Source: Crystallibacter sulfonylureivorans_A
Lineage (GTDB): Bacteria > Actinomycetota > Actinomycetes > Actinomycetales > Micrococcaceae
DNA length: 64,000 nucleotides
NCBI RefSeq assembly: GCF_047607445.1
Contig: NZ_JBLKRT010000006.1
Span: 62,001-126,000 of the forward strand
Direction: 5' to 3'
This document shows, one piece after another, positions 59,152 through 64,000 of this stretch; the stretch's first letter is position 1, and each line of letters starts with the position of its first letter. The translations under genes and the position numbers were made by a program. Under the pieces are notes generated by a model, which had not been told where the DNA came from, did no database searches, and worked only from the letters and a program-made list of their open reading frames with translations.

Positions 59152-59493
59152 ATGAGTCCCACTCCCGACGGCACGCCGTTCCCGCGCCGCCGCGACGTCC
59201 GCACCGGCGCCGCTGAACCAGCCCCGCCCACCGGGATGATCCCGGTAGTGCCGCTGGTCTCCGCCCCCTCCGGAACTCCCCTGCCTGCCCGGCGTGAACT
59301 GCGTACCGGCCTCATTCAGGTGGTTCCGCCGGCCTCCGGCCAAGCCGATGGCACAACCCGGTACGTTCGTACCGATGCCCAGCCCGCGCCCGGAACCAAG
59401 CGGGGGAAGGGGCGCGGCGCCGCTTGGGCCGTGGCTACCGCCGTCGTCCTTGCCGCTGCGGCAGCCGTTCTCTGGTTCTTGTTCCTCCGCTAG
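59152..59493 (+). CDS. Tail-anchored protein with internal GTPxPxRR repeats, unknown function
   Basis: A 113-residue protein. Two internal repeats, GTPFPRRRDVRTG (~residue 7) and GTPLPARRELRTG (~45), are each followed by a PVVP or QVVPPA segment. A Pro/Gly/Lys-rich linker follows, then one C-terminal hydrophobic helix (AVATAVVLAAAAAVLWFLFL). The topology suggests a cytoplasmic basic domain anchored by its tail. I know no named family for it. ATG 59152 is chosen over a TTG five codons upstream; the ribosome binding site is weak in either case. Confidence 0.65.
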   Translation: MSPTPDGTPFPRRRDVRTGAAEPAPPTGMIPVVPLVSAPSGTPLPARRELRTGLIQVVPPASGQADGTTRYVRTDAQPAPGTKRGKGRGAAWAVATAVVLAAAAAVLWFLFLR

Positions 59494-59497
59494 CGTT

Positions 59498-59914
59498 TTA
59501 GCCTTCGGCCGCTGTCAGCTTGCCCAGGAGCGCCGAGAGTTCTGAGCGCTCCGCCGCGGACAGCGCGGCAAAGTATTCTTCCGCATGTTTCACTTGGACT
59601 CTTCGGATGGCCCGTCCGATGTCCTGCCCTGCCTCGGTGAGGACAACCACCGTGGCGCGCCGGTCGGTCGGATCGGGCTCGCGGACGCACCAACCGCGCT
59701 CCTGTAAGCCATCGACAATCTCGGTGGCCGATCGCGGTGCTATCCGGAGCCGCTCGGAGAGTTCGCCCAGGCGCATCGAGCCGTGATGGCGGAGCATACG
59801 AAGCGCGCGCGCTTGCGACGGCGCCACCCCCAGCGGGTCCATCCCCTGCCGGGTGGCTTTCCTCAGTTGGCGCGACACGGCCCAGAACGCGTCGAGTAGA
59901 TTGTCATCAGCCAC
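59498..59914 (-). CDS. MarR-family transcriptional regulator
   Basis: A 138-residue winged-helix regulator: VAPSQARALRMLRHHGSMRLGEL, then recognition helix APRSATEIVDGLQERGW, wing VREPDPTDRRATVVVLTEAG, and C-terminal dimerisation helices. The GTG start at 59914 matches the family N-terminus. It is divergent from the ABC exporter gene, and the intergenic region carries overlapping palindromes. Drug- or metabolite-responsive control of the exporter and of itself is the obvious reading (inference). Confidence 0.92.
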   Translation of the reverse strand: MADDNLLDAFWAVSRQLRKATRQGMDPLGVAPSQARALRMLRHHGSMRLGELSERLRIAPRSATEIVDGLQERGWCVREPDPTDRRATVVVLTEAGQDIGRAIRRVQVKHAEEYFAALSAAERSELSALLGKLTAAEG

Positions 59915-59945
59915 GGGAATAGGCTATCAAGTTTCCCTGTTGTAG

Positions 59946-59966
59946 CCTCATAGTGAGGTAACCTCA
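59946..59966. promoter_or_regulatory. Overlapping palindromes, MarR operator candidate
   Basis: CCTCA-TAG-TGAGG (59946-59958) overlaps TGAGGT-A-ACCTCA (59954-59966). The middle TGAGG is shared. They lie between marR (start 59914) and the ABC exporter, placed to control both. Confidence 0.65.
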
Positions 59967-60034
59967 GCAATATGGGCAGTTGCCTCGCAACCCCACCATC
60001 ATGAAACGAGGTGGTTCCGACGGAAACATTCGGA

Positions 60035-61816
60035 ATGAACCCCGGCCGCGGTCCCGTGAAGGAACCGACGGCTGCAGAAAAAGAGCAAGCACGGCACGTT
60101 CCGCTTAAGCGGATTGTGGCCCTCTTCCGTCCCTACCGGGGACAGCTGGCCTTGGTCACGGCCATCATCGTTGCTTCCTCGGCCGCCGCCATGGCCTCGC
60201 CGTTCCTGCTGCGCGCCGTCATCGACACGGCCCTGCCCCAGCAGCAACTGCCACTGCTGGCCCTGCTGACCGCAGGCATGATGGCCGTCGCGGCCGTCAC
60301 CGCCTTGTTCGGCGTGCTGCAGACCTGGATTGCCACCAAAGTGGGCCAGCACGTGATGCACAGCCTGCGCACGGATGTCTTCTCCCACTTGCAGCGCCAG
60401 TCTGTTGGCTTCTTCACCCGGACACGCAGCGGGGAGATCCAATCCCGCATCACCCAAGACATCGGTGGCATGCAGTCCGTCGTCACGTCGACCGCCACCG
60501 GCATCGCGACCAACCTGACCACCGTCGTCGCCACCGCCGTCGCCATGGCGGCACTGTCCTGGCAACTGTCGCTGATCTCGCTGCTGGTGATGCCGCCGGC
60601 AGTGGTGCTGACCCGCAGGGTGGCCAAGGTTCGGCGGGCCCTAACCGCCCGCCGCCAGCGGGAACTGGCAGACATGAATGTGACCATCGAAGAGTCGCTC
60701 TCGGTCAGCGGCATCCAACTGAGCAAGACCCTGGGCACCGGGGACGACCTCGCAGCCCGGTTCTCGGCGTCATCCGACCGGTTGACCGATCTGGAACTTC
60801 GATCGGAATTAGCCGGACGCTGGCGCATGGCCACCATGAGCATCATCTTCGCCGCGGTACCGGCCGTCATCTACTTCGCCGCCGGCCTGCCCGGGGCGGC
60901 AGGGAACATCAGCATCGGCACCGTGGTGGCCTTCAGCGCGCTGCAAGGCGGGTTGTTCCGCCCGCTGCTGGGACTGCTGAACGTCACGATCACCGTCACC
61001 AGTTCGCTGGCGCTCTTTGCTCGGATTTTCGAGTATCTGGACCTGCCGGTGGAGATCACCGAACCGGCCTCGCCGGCCGCGGTTGAGCCTTCACAAGTGG
61101 CCGGACACGTCCGCTTCGAGGACGTCAGCTTCAGCTACCCGGACAGCGAAACACCGGCCCTCCGGCAGGTGAACCTGGCCGTCCCTGCCGGTTCCGCCTT
61201 GGCCCTGGTGGGACCGACCGGTTCGGGAAAGAGCAGCCTGGCCGCCTTGGTGGCCCGCCTGCATGACCCGACGGCGGGGCGCATCACCATCGACGGCGTG
61301 GACCTGAAGTCCATGCGGTTGGCCGATCTGGCGCGCATCGTGGGAGTGGTCAGCCAGGACACCTACCTGCTGCACACGACGGTGCGTGAAAACCTGCGCT
61401 ACGCCAAGCCGGATGCCAGTGATGCCGACATCGAGCAGGCGGCCCGGGACGCCCAGATCCACGACCATATCGTGGCATTGCCGGACGCTTATGACACCAT
61501 CGTCGGTTCACGCGGGCACCGGTTCTCCGGTGGCGAAAAGCAACGCATTGCCATTGCCCGCACGCTGTTGCGCAACCCGCCGGTGCTGGTGCTGGACGAA
61601 GCGACCAGCGCGTTGGACACGCAGACCGAGCACGCCGTGCAGCAGGCGTTCGACCGGCTGGCTGCCGGCCGGACCACCATCACCATCGCCCACCGGCTCT
61701 CAACCGTGCGCAACGCGGACCAAATCGCTGTCCTTGAGGCGGGACGCATTGTGGAGCGTGGCACGCACGAAACACTGCTCGACGCCGACGGCCGCTATGC
61801 GGCCTTGGCTGCCTAG
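60035..61816 (+). CDS. ABC exporter, fused permease and ATPase (multidrug-type)
   Basis: A 593-residue half-transporter expected to work as a homodimer. The membrane domain (40-320) has six helices, including LVTAIIVASSAAAMASPFLLRAVID. The ATPase domain has Walker A VGPTGSGKSSL, Q-loop VVSQDTYLLHTTV, signature FSGGEKQRIAIARTLL, Walker B VLVLDEATSALD and the H-loop ITIAHRLSTV. It is similar in layout to lipid and drug exporters. ATG 60035 is chosen (GGAAA eight bases upstream); GTG 60011 is an alternative. It is divergent from and probably repressed by the MarR protein. It converges on mfd with 12 bases between stops. Confidence 0.93.
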   Translation: MNPGRGPVKEPTAAEKEQARHVPLKRIVALFRPYRGQLALVTAIIVASSAAAMASPFLLRAVIDTALPQQQLPLLALLTAGMMAVAAVTALFGVLQTWIATKVGQHVMHSLRTDVFSHLQRQSVGFFTRTRSGEIQSRITQDIGGMQSVVTSTATGIATNLTTVVATAVAMAALSWQLSLISLLVMPPAVVLTRRVAKVRRALTARRQRELADMNVTIEESLSVSGIQLSKTLGTGDDLAARFSASSDRLTDLELRSELAGRWRMATMSIIFAAVPAVIYFAAGLPGAAGNISIGTVVAFSALQGGLFRPLLGLLNVTITVTSSLALFARIFEYLDLPVEITEPASPAAVEPSQVAGHVRFEDVSFSYPDSETPALRQVNLAVPAGSALALVGPTGSGKSSLAALVARLHDPTAGRITIDGVDLKSMRLADLARIVGVVSQDTYLLHTTVRENLRYAKPDASDADIEQAARDAQIHDHIVALPDAYDTIVGSRGHRFSGGEKQRIAIARTLLRNPPVLVLDEATSALDTQTEHAVQQAFDRLAAGRTTITIAHRLSTVRNADQIAVLEAGRIVERGTHETLLDADGRYAALAA

Positions 61817-61828
61817 CAAGCGGCGCCG

Positions 61829-64000
61829 CTAGTCGGTGAACACCGCGTCGATCACACCCTGCGCCCACTCCAGGATCTGTTGGTCGGCCAGGTCCTTGCC
61901 CCCGATCCTGGCGGTCTTGGGCTTGGGGATCAGGATGAAGTCCAGCGCGGGTTTCACCTGCGAGCCGGGGTACATCCGGGTGAGCCGCATCGCCTTGGAT
62001 TCCGGCAGGGCCGCCGGCGCGAACTTGATGAAGTTGCCCTGCACCGCCACATCGGTCAGTCCGGCGGCACGGGCCCGGACCCGGAAACGTGCCACGGCGA
62101 CGAGGTTCTGCACCGGCTCCGGCAGCTCGCCGTAGCGGTCGGTGAGTTCGGCAACCACTTCGGCGATGGCCTCGTCCGTGGCCGCCTGCGCCAGCTTCCG
62201 GTAGGCCTCCAAGCGCAGGCGCTCCCCCGGCACGTAGTCGTGCGGCAGGTGGGCGTTCACCGGCAGCTCGATTTTCATGTCGGCAACCTTTTGCTCGGTT
62301 TCGCCGCGGAAATCGGCCACGGCCTCGCCGACCAGCCGGATGTACAGATCGAACCCGACGCCGGCAATGTGCCCGGACTGTTCCCCGCCGAGCAGATTGC
62401 CTGCACCGCGGATTTCCAGGTCCTTCAGAGCCAGCTGCATGCCCGCGCCCAGTTCGTTGTGCGCCGCCACCGCCTTGAGCCGCTCCAGCGCCACTTCGCC
62501 AAGCGGTTTCTCGGCGTCGAACAGGAAGTAGGCGTAGGCCCGCTCCCGGCCGCGGCCCACCCGGCCGCGCAGCTGGTGCAGTTGGGAGAGGCCGTACCGG
62601 TCCGCGCGGTCGACAATCAGCGTGTTGGCGTTGGAGATGTCCAGCCCGGTTTCGATGATGGTGGTGCAGACCAGCACGTCGAACCGCTTTTCCCAGAAAT
62701 CGACGATGATCTGTTCCAGCCGGGACTCGCTCATCTGCCCGTGCGCCACTTCCACCCGCGCTTCGGGGACCAGTTCCCGAATCCGTGCCGCCTGCCGCTC
62801 GATGGACGAGACGCGGTTGTGCACGAAAAAGACCTGTCCTTCGCGCATCAGCTCGCGCCGGATCGCCGCGGTCGTCTGCTTGTCCGTGTACGGGCCCACG
62901 TACGTCAGCACCGGATGCCGCTCCTCCGGCGGGGTGGCCAGAGTGGACGTCTCGCGGATGCCGGTCAGCGACATCTCCAAGGTCCGCGGGATCGGCGTCG
63001 CGGACATAGCCAGCACGTCCACGTTGGTACGCATCTTCTTCAGTGCTTCTTTGTGTTCGACGCCGAACCGCTGTTCCTCGTCCACGATGACCAGGCCCAG
63101 GTCCTTGAACTGGACCTCCTTGGAGAGCAGCCGGTGCGTCCCGATGACCACGTCGATGCTGCCGTTCTTGATCCCTTCCATGGTGTCCTTGGCTTCCTTG
63201 GACGTTTGGAAGCGGGACAGCGCCTTGACCCTGACCGGGAACCCGGAGAAGCGTTCGCTGAAGGTCTCGAAGTGCTGCTGGGACAGCAGCGTGGTGGGAA
63301 CCAGCACCGCCGCCTGCTTGCCGTCCTGGACCGCCTTGAAGGCAGCGCGGACCGCAATCTCGGTCTTGCCGTAGCCCACATCGCCGGAGACCAGGCGGTC
63401 CATCGGAATTTCCCGCTCCATGTCCGCCTTGACCTCGTTGATGGTGGTCAGCTGGTCGGGGGTCTCGATGTACGGGAACGCTTCTTCCAGCTCCCGCTGC
63501 CAGGGCGTGTCCGGCCCGAAGGCGTGCCCGCGGGATGCCATCCGGGCCGAATACAGGCGGATCAGCTCGCCGGCAATCTCCTTGACCGCCTTGCGCGCCT
63601 GGCTCTTGGTCTTGGCCCAGTCTGAGCCGCCCATCTTGGACAGGACCGGAGTCTCGCCGCCCACATACCGGGTGACTTGATCCAACTGGTCGGTCGGCAC
63701 GAACAGCCGGTCCCCCGGGGCACCCCGCTTGGACGGGGCGTACTCCAGGACCAGGTACTCGCGCATGGCCTTGGTGGGCCCGGCTCCGCTGGAGCGCTGC
63801 ACCAGCTCGACGAACTTGCCCACGCCGTGCTGCTCGTGCACCACGAAGTCGCCTTCAGTCAGCTGCAGCGGATCCACCGCATTGCGCCGCCGCGACGGCA
63901 TTTTCCGCATGTCCTTGGTGGAGCGTGCCGAGGCCCGGCCCAGCAGGTCTGCTTCGGTCAGCAGGCCGAGCTTCAGTCCGTCGAAGACGAACCCCTTGCC
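61829..64000 (-). CDS. mfd: Transcription-repair coupling factor, N-terminus beyond window edge
   Basis: The last 723 residues of Mfd, which removes RNA polymerase stalled at DNA lesions and recruits UvrA. Visible parts: the CarD-like RNA polymerase interaction domain (LTEGDFVVHEQHGVGKFVEL), then the SF2 translocase with motif I GDVGYGKTEIAVRAAF, motif II VIVDEEQRFGVEHKE, motif III AMSATPIPRTLEMSL, ETGLDISNANTLIVDRADR and the QLRGRVGRGRERAYAYF motif. The C-terminal TRCF domain follows (PHDYVPGERLRLEAYRKLA). The reading frame stays open to the right edge of the window. Confidence 0.97.
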   Translation of the reverse strand, partial: GKGFVFDGLKLGLLTEADLLGRASARSTKDMRKMPSRRRNAVDPLQLTEGDFVVHEQHGVGKFVELVQRSSGAGPTKAMREYLVLEYAPSKRGAPGDRLFVPTDQLDQVTRYVGGETPVLSKMGGSDWAKTKSQARKAVKEIAGELIRLYSARMASRGHAFGPDTPWQRELEEAFPYIETPDQLTTINEVKADMEREIPMDRLVSGDVGYGKTEIAVRAAFKAVQDGKQAAVLVPTTLLSQQHFETFSERFSGFPVRVKALSRFQTSKEAKDTMEGIKNGSIDVVIGTHRLLSKEVQFKDLGLVIVDEEQRFGVEHKEALKKMRTNVDVLAMSATPIPRTLEMSLTGIRETSTLATPPEERHPVLTYVGPYTDKQTTAAIRRELMREGQVFFVHNRVSSIERQAARIRELVPEARVEVAHGQMSESRLEQIIVDFWEKRFDVLVCTTIIETGLDISNANTLIVDRADRYGLSQLHQLRGRVGRGRERAYAYFLFDAEKPLGEVALERLKAVAAHNELGAGMQLALKDLEIRGAGNLLGGEQSGHIAGVGFDLYIRLVGEAVADFRGETEQKVADMKIELPVNAHLPHDYVPGERLRLEAYRKLAQAATDEAIAEVVAELTDRYGELPEPVQNLVAVARFRVRARAAGLTDVAVQGNFIKFAPAALPESKAMRLTRMYPGSQVKPALDFILIPKPKTARIGGKDLADQQILEWAQGVIDAVFTD

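Noticed and set aside
1..64000. tRNA, rRNA, CRISPR arrays, transposases or integrases
   Set aside because: I looked for conserved tRNA loops, spaced direct repeats and transposase motifs and saw none. A tRNAscan or CRISPR search could still find something missed by eye.

Overview
The window is high-GC chromosomal DNA from an actinobacterium, most likely Micrococcaceae and Arthrobacter-like. The grounds are GC-rich codon use, many GTG/TTG starts and 4-base stop/start overlaps, leaderless-looking GTG genes behind TAGGCT-type -10 boxes, a split acyl-CoA carboxylase (AccA3/AccD5/AccE), a DUF222/HNH protein, and an LpdA-type quinone dehydrogenase. I saw no rRNA, tRNA, CRISPR array, prophage or insertion sequence. 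A Ser/Thr kinase gene is cut by the left edge and mfd is cut by the right edge.

Layout. (1) 1-16169, minus strand: one compact cluster reading giant Ig-like/FN3 surface protein, MoxR ATPase, DUF58 protein, transglutaminase-like membrane protein, RDD-FHA protein, PP2C phosphatase, zinc-ribbon/FHA protein, Ser/Thr kinase. Five consecutive junctions from DUF58 to the kinase overlap by 4-16 bases. It looks like a cell-surface assembly system with its own phospho-signalling, and it is the best candidate here for a poorly described system. (2) 16711-21443: DUF222/HNH protein, then a cyclase with a regulatory N-terminus, a PH-domain membrane protein and biotin ligase. (3) 21559-29971: acyl-CoA carboxylase genes accD5-accE and accA3 with VOC, serpin, DUF885 and Maf genes between them. 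The same palindrome lies upstream of both carboxylase genes. (4) 30153-36150: a GlsB-type membrane protein and a 1822-residue secreted haem peroxidase with three cell-wall-binding repeats inserted in the peroxidase domain, plus RTX repeats. (5) 36228-42647: MFS transporter, small basic protein, Tex, a degenerate HPt protein behind a 16-codon coupled leader ORF, and an OmpR-type regulator with an 87-residue linker. (6) 42769-48254: LpdA, then a nucleoside-salvage run (PNP, phosphosugar mutase, DeoC) closed by a very strong terminator. (7) 48378-55259: nhaA behind a structured leader, an orphan sensor kinase, a secreted M28 peptidase, VanZ and UDP-glucose dehydrogenase. (8) 55446-64000: a secreted M1-family protein that has lost every zinc ligand, an LCP protein, a SHOCT protein, a tail-anchored protein, MarR divergent from an ABC exporter, and mfd.

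Several proteins keep a fold but lack the catalytic residues: the M1 peptidase (Arg-Gln-x-x-Leu for His-Glu-x-x-His), the HPt protein (Leu for His) and the transglutaminase-like protein (Asp for Cys). All functional statements come from reading the translated sequence by eye; no database search was run.
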